Below are positions 44,297 to 54,021 of a stretch of DNA of 64,000 nt, one piece after another. The stretch is taken from NCBI GenBank assembly GCA_964427005.1, contig CAYRTL010000003.1, positions 45,150-109,149 of the forward strand, read 5' to 3'. How positions within the stretch are numbered: position 1 is the stretch's first letter; each line of letters starts with the position of its first letter. The notes under the pieces are model-generated. The model did no database searches, had not been told where the DNA came from, and was given only the letters and a program-made list of their open reading frames with translations. The position numbers were made by a program, and so were the translations under genes. The stretch comes from JAMXLO01 sp964427005. Its GTDB lineage: Bacteria > Pseudomonadota > Alphaproteobacteria > Acetobacterales > Acetobacteraceae.

Positions 44297-44326
44297 GGTC
44301 TTGGGCGCCGGGGTGTCCGCAACCAA

Positions 44327-45481
44327 ATGATGCGGATGGACATCGTCAACATCCCTGGCTCCCGTATCCTAGAGATCGCCAAAATCGCTTTCGCATCTCC
44401 GGACGTTGATTTTCTCTGCTTCGGCGAATCCGATCAGCCAAGCCCGGCATCCGCACACGCTGCTGCCATAGGCGCACTGGAGGCTGGCGCGACGCGCTAC
44501 CCGGACGTTCGCGGCCTGCCGGAGCTCCGTGCAGCACTCGCTCAATACCTCACCGGCCTGCACGAGCGTGCGGTGACTGAGGATCGAATCCAGATCACCG
44601 CCTCAGGCATGACCGCGGTCTCGGTTGCGCTGGCGGCGACGGTGCGCGCCGGTGATCGTGTCGTGCTGCACACGCCCGCTTGGCCTAATGTCGGCAATGC
44701 CGCACGGTTGCGTGGCGCACAGGTGGAGGAGCTTGCCCTGACAGCACTGCCGGAGGGCGGGTTTAGACTGGACCTCGATCGCCTGGACACCATGCTGCGG
44801 GGCGCGCGCGCTTTCATTCTGAACAGCCCTAACAATCCGACCGGTTGGACTGCTACGGGCGATGAGTTGAACGCAGCGTTGGAGATTGCGCGCCGGCGCC
44901 AAGTCTGGCTGATTTCGGATGAGGTGTATTCACGGCTCGTCTACGACGGAACTCCAGCGGCTCCGTCGCTGCTGGATGTCGCCGCTCCGCACGACCGGGT
45001 GATTGTCTGCAACAGCTTTTCCAAGACCTGGATGATGACTGGCTGGCGGCTCGGTTGGCTTGTGGTCCCCGAGGGCGTACGCGACGCTATTACAGAAATC
45101 GTCGAAGTCACCCATTCAGGCGTGGCTCCGTTCATCCAGCACGCAGGCTTGGCGGCGGTGCGGGATAGCGAGGCGGTCGAGCGCTTCCGAGCGCACTGTG
45201 CGACAGGGCGTACACTGACGGTTGATGCACTCGATGGGATTAATGGCGTTCGCTATGTACCGCCAGACGGCGCGTTTTACGCTTTCATTGGAGTTGAGGG
45301 GCTGAAGGACAGCCTCACGCTGGCAAAGCGGCTAGTAAACGATTTCCGTGTCGCAGTTGCTCCTGGCGTGGCGTTTGGTACTGCCGGGGAAGGCTACCTA
45401 CGCGTCTGCTTCGCCCAGTCAGCCGAGAGGATCGAGCGTGCTATGGGACGGCTGCGCGAGGGGTTGCGCGCACAGACGTAG
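44327..45481 (+). CDS. PLP-dependent aminotransferase (class I/II)
   Basis: 384 residues. Fold-type I aminotransferase of the aspartate/aromatic type. Visible are ATRYPDVRGLPELRAALAQY, the ITASGMTAVSVALAATV cofactor loop, NSPNNPTGW, the aspartate in LISDEVYSRLVYDG, the Schiff-base lysine in CNSFSKTWMMTGWRLGW, and an arginine in YLRVCFAQSAERI that binds the substrate carboxylate. Three in-frame ATGs (44327, 44330, 44336) are close together. The substrate is unknown. It converges with the SDR gene by 3 bp. Confidence 0.92.
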   Translation: MMRMDIVNIPGSRILEIAKIAFASPDVDFLCFGESDQPSPASAHAAAIGALEAGATRYPDVRGLPELRAALAQYLTGLHERAVTEDRIQITASGMTAVSVALAATVRAGDRVVLHTPAWPNVGNAARLRGAQVEELALTALPEGGFRLDLDRLDTMLRGARAFILNSPNNPTGWTATGDELNAALEIARRRQVWLISDEVYSRLVYDGTPAAPSLLDVAAPHDRVIVCNSFSKTWMMTGWRLGWLVVPEGVRDAITEIVEVTHSGVAPFIQHAGLAAVRDSEAVERFRAHCATGRTLTVDALDGINGVRYVPPDGAFYAFIGVEGLKDSLTLAKRLVNDFRVAVAPGVAFGTAGEGYLRVCFAQSAERIERAMGRLREGLRAQT

Positions 45482-45484
45482 CAC

Positions 45485-46177
45485 CTATGCGCCGCCGTTC
45501 ACGTCAATTGTCGCGCAGGTGATGAACGAGGCCGCGTCGCTCACCAGGAAATCTACTACCGAAGCAATCTCCTCGGGCTCCCCTGCGCGGCCGAGTGCAC
45601 TGCCCTTCGCGCGGTCCTTAGCTACCTGTGGCGTCCTTGCTCCCATAGCGGTATTGATCAGTCCGGGTGCAATCGCATTGACCCGGATTCCGTGCTGACC
45701 CAGGCGTGTGCCGAGGCTCTTGGTTAGATTGATAACGGCCGCTTTCGAGGCGCCGTACTCAACCACCGTGCTGCCGCGCTGACCGGCTGAGGATGCAGTA
45801 TTGACGATCGCACCAGTCTGGCCGGCTGAGATCAGCCGCTTTGCAACCCATTGCGAGGCAAAGAAGGGAACACGCACGTTCACTGCCATGGTATCATCGA
45901 ACTGCTCGGGCGGCACCTCGAGATAGTCTTTCTCGGGATGATAGATGCCGGCGTTGTTGAACAGAACACGAATCAGACCATGATCACGCTCGATTGCCGC
46001 GAGTGTCGCTTCCATTCGTCCGAAATCAGTGAGATCACACTGGTAGTGCGGCCAATTCCCGGCACCCTCCGCGCCCACGTCAATGCCGATAGCGAGGTGG
46101 CCTGATTGTGTGAGACGCCGGCACGTTGCCTGACCAATCAGTCCGTTGCTGCCTGTGATGACCGCGACCTTTGCCAT
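45485..46177 (-). CDS. Short-chain dehydrogenase/reductase (SDR)
   Basis: 230 residues from the ATG at 46177, which has GGGAGGAGAGG directly upstream; longer frames are unsupported. Cofactor motif ITGSNGLIG at residues 7-15, FNNAGIYHPEKDY, catalytic serine in VNTASSAGQRG, Y-x3-K in VEYGASKAAVINL, then RVNAIAPGLINT. It oxidises or reduces an unknown alcohol or ketone. It is divergent from the substrate-binding protein gene, with which a control region of about 75 bp is shared. Confidence 0.92.
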   Translation of the reverse strand: MAKVAVITGSNGLIGQATCRRLTQSGHLAIGIDVGAEGAGNWPHYQCDLTDFGRMEATLAAIERDHGLIRVLFNNAGIYHPEKDYLEVPPEQFDDTMAVNVRVPFFASQWVAKRLISAGQTGAIVNTASSAGQRGSTVVEYGASKAAVINLTKSLGTRLGQHGIRVNAIAPGLINTAMGARTPQVAKDRAKGSALGRAGEPEEIASVVDFLVSDAASFITCATIDVNGGA

Positions 46178-46251
46178 CCTCTCCTCCCTTGAGAGCTGGA
46201 GCAATGCCAAGCACAATGCCATTACAGCAGCACACGCAGGAGATACAGGCA

Positions 46252-47835
46252 ATGCGGCGACATCATGCACTGACGGCAATGGGTGCGAGTCTCGCCATAA
46301 GTATTCTCCTCGCTGCCCCAATGCAGGCTGCTGACCTCACGATAGGCCGCGCGACGGAGCAGAACTCAATCGACCCGCAATTCTCCGACCTCGGCAACGA
46401 CGTCGCGACTGCGGAAAATATGTTTGAGAGCATGATCGAATTCGACTCCAAGCTGCGCATTCATTCCAGCCTGGCGGTCTCTTGGAAGCTGCTCGATCCA
46501 CTCACCTGGGAAATCAAGCTGCGTGACGGGGTGAAGTTCCATGATGGCGCGCCGTTCACGGCCGAGGATGTGGCTTTCTCGCTGAAGCGCGCGCGCGACG
46601 TGCCGAACAGTCCGGGGCCGCTCGCGAGCTTTGTCCGCCCGGTGAGGCAGACAGAAGTGGTCGATGCTCACACTCTACATATTCATACCGATCAGCCGAC
46701 ACCGCTGCTGATGGACATGGTGGGGCGGATCTTCATCGTGCCGGCGAAACTTGGAGCATCGGTCACCACCGAGGATTTCTCGTCCGGCCGAGCCATGATC
46801 GGCACCGGCCCCTATCGCTTTAAGCAGAACATTCCTGGCGATCGCGTTGTGGTGGAGGCGAATCGCGAGTACTGGGGGGAGAAACCCGAGTTCGGCACGG
46901 TGACGTTGAAGTTCCTGGCCAACGCGGCTGCGCGTAGTGCTGCGCTGCTGTCCGGCGCGGTTGACGTCATTGAGCAGATCCCGCCTTCCGACATCTCTTT
47001 ATTCCAAAACCGGCAGGACGTTGCGCTGTATTCCGTTACGTCCACGCGGATGATCTACCTGGCTATGGACCAGGGACGCGACGACAGCCCATACATAACG
47101 GATAAGGATGGTGCGCCTCTGAAGGTGAACCCGCTGAAGGATAGGCGTGTGCGGCTGGCGCTTTCGAAGCTGATCAACCGCCCAGCGATTGTCGAGCGCG
47201 TACTGGCTGGTGCCGGGGAGCCGGCGGGCCAGATCGTACCTGAAGGCATGGGCGGCTACGATGCATCCCTGCAGCCAATGGCATTCGATCCCGAGGGGGC
47301 AAAGAAGCTGCTGACCGAGGCAGGCTACCCGAACGGCTTTGGCTTGACGGTGCATGGATCCAACAACCGGTTCCCCAACGACTCGCAAGTCGCGCAGGCG
47401 ATCGGCCAGATGTTCTCGCGTGGGGGTTTGAAGGTGAACGGCGTGGAGGTGTTGCCGTATAACGTCTACGCTCCGGGTGCAACAGCGCGGAAATACAGTG
47501 TGTTCGACTTCAGCTACGGCAGTGTTGCGAGTAGTTCGTTGAATGGACTCTCCGGTGTGCTGGCCACCTATGACAAGGAAGCTGGAACCGGATCGCTCAA
47601 TCGCGCGCGCTATTCGAACCCGCAGTTCGACGCCGTGTTGAAGCAGGCCGCGGCGGAATTTGACGAAGGCAAACGGAACCGGCTGCTCGCGGAGGCGACA
47701 CGGCTCGCGATGGAGGATGCTGGGATCCTGCCGATCTATTGGCAGAAACTGTACTGGGCGGCGCGCAAGGGCTACGTAGTCGATCCTGACCGCGGCGAAG
47801 CCACATCCGTACGCTTCATCTCATTGGCCAAGTGA
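46252..47835 (+). CDS. Oligopeptide/dipeptide-type ABC transporter substrate-binding protein (SBP family 5)
   Basis: 527 residues from the ATG at 46252, with AGGAG upstream. The signal peptide is MRRHHALTAMG followed by a hydrophobic SLAISILLAAPMQAA. SBP_bac_5 features are DLTIGRATEQNSIDPQF, the TWEIKLRDGVKFHDG motif, the FTAEDVAFSLKRA segment, GTGPYRFK, NREYWGEKPEF and DRRVRLALSKLINRP. It binds a peptide, glycoside or similar ligand in the periplasm. No permease or ATPase genes lie next to it, so it is an orphan binding protein. Confidence 0.92.
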   Translation: MRRHHALTAMGASLAISILLAAPMQAADLTIGRATEQNSIDPQFSDLGNDVATAENMFESMIEFDSKLRIHSSLAVSWKLLDPLTWEIKLRDGVKFHDGAPFTAEDVAFSLKRARDVPNSPGPLASFVRPVRQTEVVDAHTLHIHTDQPTPLLMDMVGRIFIVPAKLGASVTTEDFSSGRAMIGTGPYRFKQNIPGDRVVVEANREYWGEKPEFGTVTLKFLANAAARSAALLSGAVDVIEQIPPSDISLFQNRQDVALYSVTSTRMIYLAMDQGRDDSPYITDKDGAPLKVNPLKDRRVRLALSKLINRPAIVERVLAGAGEPAGQIVPEGMGGYDASLQPMAFDPEGAKKLLTEAGYPNGFGLTVHGSNNRFPNDSQVAQAIGQMFSRGGLKVNGVEVLPYNVYAPGATARKYSVFDFSYGSVASSSLNGLSGVLATYDKEAGTGSLNRARYSNPQFDAVLKQAAAEFDEGKRNRLLAEATRLAMEDAGILPIYWQKLYWAARKGYVVDPDRGEATSVRFISLAK

Positions 47836-47850
47836 GGCGGGAACGGTATA

Positions 47851-48792
47851 ATGGCAGATCGCCTCAGCTCTGTAGCAGGGGAACCAATCATGCTCTCCAT
47901 TGAACCCACGGACGCGATCCTTGGCGCAACTGTTCACGGTATCGACGTAAAGCGCCTGACTGATCGAGAGTTCGCCCAGATCCTGCTGGCTCTTGGCCAG
48001 CACGGCGTGTTGCGCTTCCCGGAGCAGCAGCTCGACCTAGGCGACCTGCGTGCTTTCTCCGAGCGCTTCGGCGAGATTCAGGGGCCCAGCTTGGCGCCCG
48101 ATGACAAAGCGCATGTGGGGACTTTGTCGAATCTAAAGGAGGGCGGCAAATACATTGGCTCTCCCGACGCCGGTCAGGATTGGCACACCGACATGTCGTA
48201 TCGCGACGTGATGGGGTTCGTGAACGTGCTCTACGGCATTCGGATTCCTCGCCGCAACGGCGTGCCTCTCGGCGGCACCGAGTTCGCTAACATGCATGCC
48301 GTCTATGAAGCGCTGCCCGACGATCTAAAGACGCGCCTTGCCGATATGACGGCGACGCACAACTTCGAAAAGTTCTGGGAAAACATGCGCCGCAACCACG
48401 GGAGCGCGCGCCCGCCGATGACTGAGGACCAGCGCCGCCGCCGTCCGCCGGTTGTGCATCCCCTGTTCCTGACGCATCCTATCACAAGGCGAAAGGTGTT
48501 GTACGCGAATCCCGGGTACACGGTTCGGATCAATGAACTTCCGGAAGGCGAGAGCGAGCAGATCCTGGCATACCTGTTCGAGTTCCAGCTGGAGCCGCGC
48601 TTCCGCTATACTCACACCTGGACCGAGAACGACCTGTTGGTTTGGGATCACCTCGGGACCATCCATCGCGCTATTGCTGATTACGGGCCTGAGGAGATCC
48701 GGTTGATGCGCCGCTGTCAGGTCATGGCGACCAAGGTGTTCGACCCGGAATTCCTGCGCCCGCTGCGGGAACTGACGCCAGAGGCAGCCTGA
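47851..48792 (+). CDS. TauD/TfdA-family Fe(II)/2-oxoglutarate-dependent dioxygenase
   Basis: 313 residues; an ATG at 47890 (MLSIEPTDAI) is an equally good start. Family members hydroxylate taurine, 2,4-D or related compounds with 2-oxoglutarate. Iron-ligand H-x-D is in QDWHTDMSY (about residue 112), the distal histidine in WDHLGTIHRA (about 274), and the 2-oxoglutarate-binding arginine in EIRLMRRCQV. It overlaps the downstream FAH gene by 1 bp and starts 15 bp after the SBP gene. Confidence 0.9.
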   Translation: MADRLSSVAGEPIMLSIEPTDAILGATVHGIDVKRLTDREFAQILLALGQHGVLRFPEQQLDLGDLRAFSERFGEIQGPSLAPDDKAHVGTLSNLKEGGKYIGSPDAGQDWHTDMSYRDVMGFVNVLYGIRIPRRNGVPLGGTEFANMHAVYEALPDDLKTRLADMTATHNFEKFWENMRRNHGSARPPMTEDQRRRRPPVVHPLFLTHPITRRKVLYANPGYTVRINELPEGESEQILAYLFEFQLEPRFRYTHTWTENDLLVWDHLGTIHRAIADYGPEEIRLMRRCQVMATKVFDPEFLRPLRELTPEAA

Positions 48793-49574
48793 TGCGCTGG
48801 ATCCGGTTTTCGGTCGATGGCCGCACATCCTACGGTTCGCTCGACGGCGATACCGTGAATGAGATCACCGGCGAACCGTGGGGCATTCACAGCGCCACTG
48901 GCAAGACGTACAGGCTGGGCGGCGTAAAATTGGAAGTGCCGGTGATCCCGCGTACTTTCTACGCCGCTGGCATCAACTATGCCGCGCATATCCGCGAAAT
49001 GGCGGCCAAACGCGGCGCTCAACCGGTGTTCCCGGAGAAGGCAGATATCGGCTATCGCGCGAATAACGCACTGATCGCGCATGACGAGGACGTGGTGATC
49101 CCGAAGGATGCCACCGAGAAGATCAACTATGAGGGCGAGCTCGTCGTGGTCATCGGAAAGCAGGCCAAACACCTGTCGAAGGCCGATGCGATGTCCTGTG
49201 TGTTCGGCTACACGATCGGCAACGACGTGAGCGAACGTACCTGGCAGCGCGGCGACCGAACCTTCTGGCGCGGCAAGAACACGGATACTTTCAAGCCTAT
49301 GGGACCCTGGATCGATACCGACGTCGATATCGACGCGATGCAAACGACTGTTCGGGTGAATGGGAAGGAAGATCTGCGGTTCAAGACCAACGACATGATC
49401 TTCGATATCCCAACCTATATCGAGGCGATGACCCGTTACCTGACGCTGTACCCCGGTGACGTCATCTGGATGGGTACGGATGGCACTTCGCCGGACCTGA
49501 AGCACGGCGATGTTGTCGAGGTCGAACTCACCGGCCTCGGTGTGCTGCGTAACCGCTTCGTGCGGGAAGCATAG
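48792..49574 (+). CDS. Fumarylacetoacetate hydrolase-family protein
   Basis: 260 residues. The FAH fold hydrolyses or isomerises/decarboxylates acylpyruvates and 2-hydroxy-hepta-dienedioates. Metal ligands are visible in NYEGELVVVIGK (Glu pair), FGYTIGNDVSERTWQ and MGPWIDTDVD (Asp); KNTDTFKPMGPWI lies near the active site, and VIWMGTDG near the C-terminus. It overlaps the TauD stop (TGATG), which suggests joint catabolism of one compound. Confidence 0.92.
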   Translation: MRWIRFSVDGRTSYGSLDGDTVNEITGEPWGIHSATGKTYRLGGVKLEVPVIPRTFYAAGINYAAHIREMAAKRGAQPVFPEKADIGYRANNALIAHDEDVVIPKDATEKINYEGELVVVIGKQAKHLSKADAMSCVFGYTIGNDVSERTWQRGDRTFWRGKNTDTFKPMGPWIDTDVDIDAMQTTVRVNGKEDLRFKTNDMIFDIPTYIEAMTRYLTLYPGDVIWMGTDGTSPDLKHGDVVEVELTGLGVLRNRFVREA

Positions 49575-49662
49575 CCACGCCAGTCCGCATTTGCCGGCTC
49601 GCGCGATACTCGTTCTCTTCGGCACTGGCGCGCCGTTTCCTTGAAGCGCAGCACCGCGCCGC

Positions 49663-51414
49663 ATGCTGACCTCCCTCGTGGTCCTGCTCGCCGCCGCCGC
49701 CATCGCCGTTCCACTGACGCGGCGCGCTGGCTTCGGCAGCGTACTCGGCTATCTTCTTGCCGGCATCGCGATTGGACCGGCTGGCCTGCGCCTGATCACG
49801 GATGTCGATGCGATCGCGTCGATCGCAAGCCTTGGCGTCGTGATGCTGCTTTTCCTCATAGGACTTGAGGTGCGGCCGCAACGCCTCTGGGTCATGCGGC
49901 GGACAGTATTCGGCCTAGGCACAGCACAGGTGGTATTGACTGCCGCGGTTTTGGCCGCGCTGGCCTATGCGGCCAACGTGGAGTGGCGAGGGTCGGTCGT
50001 GCTAGGGGCCGGCCTCGCGATGTCGTCCACTGCCATTGTGCTACCGATGCTGGCCGAGCGCGATCTGCTTACCACGGCCGCTGGGCGCAATGCATTTGCG
50101 GTCCTGTTGTTCCAGGATCTCGCCTTCATTCCGTTGGTTGCATTAGTTCCACTGCTGGCGGGCAACAGGTTGCCCGACCACGTGCCTTGGCATGATGTGG
50201 CACGAGCGGCAGTCGCAATAGCGATCATCCTGATTGGTGGCCGTTTCCTGTTGCGCCCGTTATTTCGCGCTATCGGCGGAACGAAGACGCCGGAGGTCTT
50301 CACTGCCGTCGCGCTACTCATTGTCGCGGGCACCGCATGGCTAGCTGCCGTAGCGGGACTGTCGCCATCACTCGGCGCCTTCATGGCGGGGGTGTTGTTA
50401 TCCGACTCGGAGTATCGGCACGAATTGCAAGCCGATATCGCGCCGTTTGAAGGGTTGCTATTGGGATTCTTTTTCATCTCGGTGGGCATGTCCGCGGATC
50501 TGGGATTGGCGCGTGCACAACCGCTAATGCTTGCTGGAGCCACTGTATTGCTGCTGATGGCCAAGTCGGCACTTGCTTTTGGCCTCGGCCGGATAGCGCG
50601 GCTGGATACGAGAAATGCGTTGCGCTTCGCCTTCGCGTTGCCGCAAGCCAGCGAATTCAGCTTCGTGCTGTTCACGGCCGCGATCGCGGCCGGCGCGATG
50701 GATTCCTTTCATGCAGCGCTTGCGACACTGGCCACCGCCTCGTCCATGGTGGCGACGCCGATACTGTTCGCTGGCTCTGAGGCCCTGTTGGCGCGGCTGA
50801 AGCCAACGCCCATGGCCAAATACGACGCGATCGATGCTGAACCCACGCCGGTGATAATTTGTGGTTTTGGCCGCTTCGGCCAGATCATCGGACGCGTGCT
50901 GCGGATGCACGGCATCGACTTTACTGCTTTGGAACGTGATCCCGGCCAAGTAGAGGTGGTGCGCCGGTTCGGCACCAAGGTCTATTTCGGCGATCCCACC
51001 CGCCCGGATGTGTTGCGCGCGGCTGGTGTGGAGCAGGCGAAGCTGCTCGTCGTGGCGATGGACGATCCGACTGGGGTGCTACGTATGGTCGATATGGTGA
51101 AACACAACTTTCCTCATATCGCCATTCTTGCGCGAGCGCGCAACCGTTGGTACGCGCATTTGCTGCTGGATCGCGAAGTGGACGGGCTCGTACGTGAGAC
51201 CTTCTATTCGAGCCTCGAACTCGCCAAGCAGGCGCTGACCACACTCGGCATCGATGCTGGCGCTGCCGAGCGCGCTATCACGCTGTTCCGTCAGCATGAC
51301 GAAAAGAATTTGCTCGAGACGCACGCGATCTTCCGCGACGAGAAGCAGCTCATCCAAAGTCAACAACAAGCGGCCGATGAACTGGCCAGTCTGTTCGAGG
51401 CCGACCGGACGTAA
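49663..51414 (+). CDS. Monovalent cation:proton antiporter, CPA2 family (KefB/YbaL-like)
   Basis: 583 residues. About 12 hydrophobic helices occupy residues 1-385, starting LTSLVVLLAAAAIAVPL. An RCK/TrkA-N nucleotide-binding domain (about 395-520) shows VIICGFGRFGQIIGRVL and ERDPGQVEVVRRFGTKVYFGD. Predicted to exchange K+ or Na+ for H+ and to be gated by NAD(H) or glutathione adducts as in Kef. The short C-terminal tail is helical. It converges with the MFS gene (6 bp). Confidence 0.92.
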   Translation: MLTSLVVLLAAAAIAVPLTRRAGFGSVLGYLLAGIAIGPAGLRLITDVDAIASIASLGVVMLLFLIGLEVRPQRLWVMRRTVFGLGTAQVVLTAAVLAALAYAANVEWRGSVVLGAGLAMSSTAIVLPMLAERDLLTTAAGRNAFAVLLFQDLAFIPLVALVPLLAGNRLPDHVPWHDVARAAVAIAIILIGGRFLLRPLFRAIGGTKTPEVFTAVALLIVAGTAWLAAVAGLSPSLGAFMAGVLLSDSEYRHELQADIAPFEGLLLGFFFISVGMSADLGLARAQPLMLAGATVLLLMAKSALAFGLGRIARLDTRNALRFAFALPQASEFSFVLFTAAIAAGAMDSFHAALATLATASSMVATPILFAGSEALLARLKPTPMAKYDAIDAEPTPVIICGFGRFGQIIGRVLRMHGIDFTALERDPGQVEVVRRFGTKVYFGDPTRPDVLRAAGVEQAKLLVVAMDDPTGVLRMVDMVKHNFPHIAILARARNRWYAHLLLDREVDGLVRETFYSSLELAKQALTTLGIDAGAAERAITLFRQHDEKNLLETHAIFRDEKQLIQSQQQAADELASLFEADRT

Positions 51415-51420
51415 CTGTGG

Positions 51421-52608
51421 TTAGTCGCGGGTCTCTGGCATTGCGAGCCATAGCACGAGTGTTGCAAGTGCGCCGACAAGCCCCAGCACTGCGAACGCGG
51501 GGCGTACGCCGGCAGCGTCGGCAATCCAACCGCCCATAGAAGTGCTCAGTGCCGCACCGAGACTGACCGCCAAGCCCAAGGCTCCCATGCAGAGGTTGAA
51601 ATGCGAAGTGCCACGCGTGATGTCGGCAGCCAGCAACGGCAGCATGACGCCGAACACGGCGGCACTGACGCCGCTCATCGCCTGTGCCGCGATCGGCAAC
51701 CATGGTCCCGGCAGAATGGCGAGCAACAGGCCCCGCAGCGGCAGCGCCGCCCAGCCCAACAGAAGCACTGGCCGACGTCCCAGCACGGCGGCGTTGCGGC
51801 CAACGGATGGTGAGCAGATAGCCACAACTGCCTGGGGGATCACGATGCAGGCGGCAATGATGACGTTCGCAAAATCGCCGGCCCGCATGGTTACCGCTGT
51901 CCCGACGAGCGGGAGCATCGCTGCATTCGACAGATGGAACAGCAGGACACAGATCGCGAAGATCGAAAGTTGGCGATTCGAAAACAGCCGACGCAGGCCT
52001 GGCCAGTCGAACGGCCTGATTGTCGTCTGCCGCCGAGCATGTGGGCCCCTTCCGATCAGGCACAACGACACCAAGGCTGGCACGCACAGTCCGGCCGTCA
52101 TCAGAAAGACAGCGCGACTGGAGAGATAGGCGCCAGTGGCTCCCATCACTGCCGCGGTCAGGCCATTGCCGAGTGAAGCGAAGCGGGCGTTGCGGCCGAG
52201 CCGCTCCCCCAGTCTGCCATGCCCGGCAATATGCAGGCTTATCGCTGCGATTGCAGGGGTGAGTACGCAACTGGCGAATGCATGCAGTACCTGCGCTACC
52301 ATTACAGGCAAAGCTGTGGGCTGAATCGCAAGAAGCAGCGCGGCGATCATCACGCCGATCAGGGCCCCGGCCGCAGCGCTCCGCTTGTTGTTCAGCGCAT
52401 CTACCAATGCCCCAGCCGGCAGCTGGCCTATCACTGAAACAATTGTGCCCAACGTGAGGGCGAAGCCGATTTCCACCTGCGTCCACTTATGGGTAGTCAA
52501 GTAGACGGCGATAAACGGCCCGAAGCCGGTCTGCGCGTCTGCGAGGAAGAAATTCAGGAAGTCGAGGGCGCGATAGCCACTCGACGGAAGAGTTCCGTCG
52601 CGTGGCAT
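51421..52608 (-). CDS. MFS transporter
   Basis: 395 residues with about 11-12 predicted membrane helices, for example LTLGTIVSVIGQLPAGALV and AMLPLVGTAVTMRAG. The GALVDALNNKRSA stretch between helices 2 and 3 matches the MFS loop. It is a drug or metabolite exporter/importer of unknown substrate. It lies 3 bp downstream of a small PRC-barrel gene on the same strand. Confidence 0.88.
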   Translation of the reverse strand: MPRDGTLPSSGYRALDFLNFFLADAQTGFGPFIAVYLTTHKWTQVEIGFALTLGTIVSVIGQLPAGALVDALNNKRSAAAGALIGVMIAALLLAIQPTALPVMVAQVLHAFASCVLTPAIAAISLHIAGHGRLGERLGRNARFASLGNGLTAAVMGATGAYLSSRAVFLMTAGLCVPALVSLCLIGRGPHARRQTTIRPFDWPGLRRLFSNRQLSIFAICVLLFHLSNAAMLPLVGTAVTMRAGDFANVIIAACIVIPQAVVAICSPSVGRNAAVLGRRPVLLLGWAALPLRGLLLAILPGPWLPIAAQAMSGVSAAVFGVMLPLLAADITRGTSHFNLCMGALGLAVSLGAALSTSMGGWIADAAGVRPAFAVLGLVGALATLVLWLAMPETRD

Positions 52609-52611
52609 GAT

Positions 52612-53037
52612 TTATTGTTGCGGTGATGTAGTTTCAGGTGTCGCAGTGTCCGCACGGGCTGCAGGGGCGACTACAACAGGCGCAGGCTTGGCGATGTCTT
52701 TGTACTCCGGGGCTGCCTTGATCTGGTCCTGGGTCAGGTCAAGTGTGATTGGATGTTTCTCGTCACCCGGCGCGAAATGCAGCACGCTCCACTGCACCGC
52801 AATCTTCCGACTGCCGACTCCCATAAAGCCCCCGAAGTCAATCACAGCCGCCTGCGGCTGACCTTGGTCACCCACCAGGACATCGACCAGCCGGCCGATT
52901 TCCTTACCTTCCGGATCTACAACTTTGTGGCCAAGAATTGGCAGTGCCTCATCAGGCGGTACATTCTGGACCTCGCTGACCGGCGCAGCCGCGCTCAGCA
53001 GCAGTGCAAGCATTGCTCCGCAGCGCCGTTGCCACAT
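52612..53037 (-). CDS. Exported PRC-barrel domain protein
   Basis: 141 residues from the ATG at 53037 (MWQRRCGAM), with upstream GTG and TTG starts possible. A short hydrophobic stretch MLALLLSAAAPVSEV suggests a signal peptide. The PRC-barrel domain (about residues 35-105) shows ALPILGHKVVDPEGKEIGRLVDVLVGD and AAVIDFGGFMGVGSRKIAV, like the photosynthetic reaction-centre H and RimM barrels. A low-complexity Pro/Ala/Thr tail ends the protein. Function unknown; stress- or envelope-related copies are common in Alphaproteobacteria. Confidence 0.85.
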   Translation of the reverse strand: MWQRRCGAMLALLLSAAAPVSEVQNVPPDEALPILGHKVVDPEGKEIGRLVDVLVGDQGQPQAAVIDFGGFMGVGSRKIAVQWSVLHFAPGDEKHPITLDLTQDQIKAAPEYKDIAKPAPVVVAPAARADTATPETTSPQQ

Positions 53038-53095
53038 GCGTGCGATGGTCTGAGTCTGCACCAGCGTCTTCAAGCGTCAGCGCGGCTACAGCTCT

Positions 53096-54004
53096 TCACG
53101 TTATCTTGGGCTGGGCAGCGCTGCCCGCCCTGATTGATGCAAGAGCGATACCACCGCCGATCATTGCGATGCCGGCAGCATGGTAAAAGTAGAACGTCTC
53201 GCCCAGGAACAACACCGCGAGGATGCTGCCAAACACCGGCATCAGGTGCCAGGACTGTCCTGCACGACCTGCGCCGATCAGTTCGATGCCTCTATTGAAG
53301 AACAGATACGCAATGAATGAGGGGAACACCGCGATATATGCCATTGCGGCGTATGCAGAAATTCCGCCGTTGATCCGCCCGCCTTCGGCGATCTCCCACA
53401 GGTAGAACGGCAGGATCATCATCGAGCCGATTCCCATCGTGGCGACAAGGAAGCTCAGGGGATGTGCGGCGGGACGGACGCGGAAGACGGCGGCATAGAT
53501 GCCATAGATTACCATCGCCACCAGGATCCATACGTCACCGCGGTTGAGCGTGAGGTGCAGGAGACTCTCCAGGGAGCCATGCGCCGCAATGGTCGCTACG
53601 CCGATCAGGGAAAGCAGCACGCCAGCCGATTGCCATAGCGTGGGCCGTTCGCCGAACAGAGCGAAGGCCCAGACGATGATAATCAGCGGTCCCGCTGATT
53701 GCAGCAACAGAACATTGAGCGCGGTCGTGCTGGTGAGCCCGATGTAAGACATCGTGTTATAGGTGGCGATTCCGGTAGCGGACAACAACAGCATCATCCG
53801 CCAGTGGCGCAGCAGGATTGGGGCGTCCTGTTTCAAGTACGGCCAGGCGAAGCCGACGGCCACAAGAAATGCGCCGGTCCAGCGCCAATAGGCCAGTGCG
53901 ATAGGCGGTACTATTCCTGCAACCCCGCGACCCAGCACGATGTTGCCAGCCCAAAACAGGTTGGCGAGGATCAGGAGAGACCAGGCGGAATTCCAAACTG
54001 ACAT
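53096..54004 (-). CDS. DMT-superfamily transporter (EamA domain)
   Basis: 302 residues with ten predicted membrane helices in two EamA repeats. Seen are the start WSLLILANLFWAGNIVLG, FLVAVGFAWPYLK, and the second repeat IYGIYAAVFRVRPAAHPLSFL and GQSWHLMPVFGSILAVLFLGET, the last being the conserved EamA ending. It exports or imports metabolites; the substrate is unknown. It lies on the minus strand after the GGT/S9 genes with an 89-bp gap holding a large dyad. Confidence 0.9.
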   Translation of the reverse strand: MSVWNSAWSLLILANLFWAGNIVLGRGVAGIVPPIALAYWRWTGAFLVAVGFAWPYLKQDAPILLRHWRMMLLLSATGIATYNTMSYIGLTSTTALNVLLLQSAGPLIIIVWAFALFGERPTLWQSAGVLLSLIGVATIAAHGSLESLLHLTLNRGDVWILVAMVIYGIYAAVFRVRPAAHPLSFLVATMGIGSMMILPFYLWEIAEGGRINGGISAYAAMAYIAVFPSFIAYLFFNRGIELIGAGRAGQSWHLMPVFGSILAVLFLGETFYFYHAAGIAMIGGGIALASIRAGSAAQPKIT

Positions 54005-54021
54005 GGATGATGGTCACCTAG

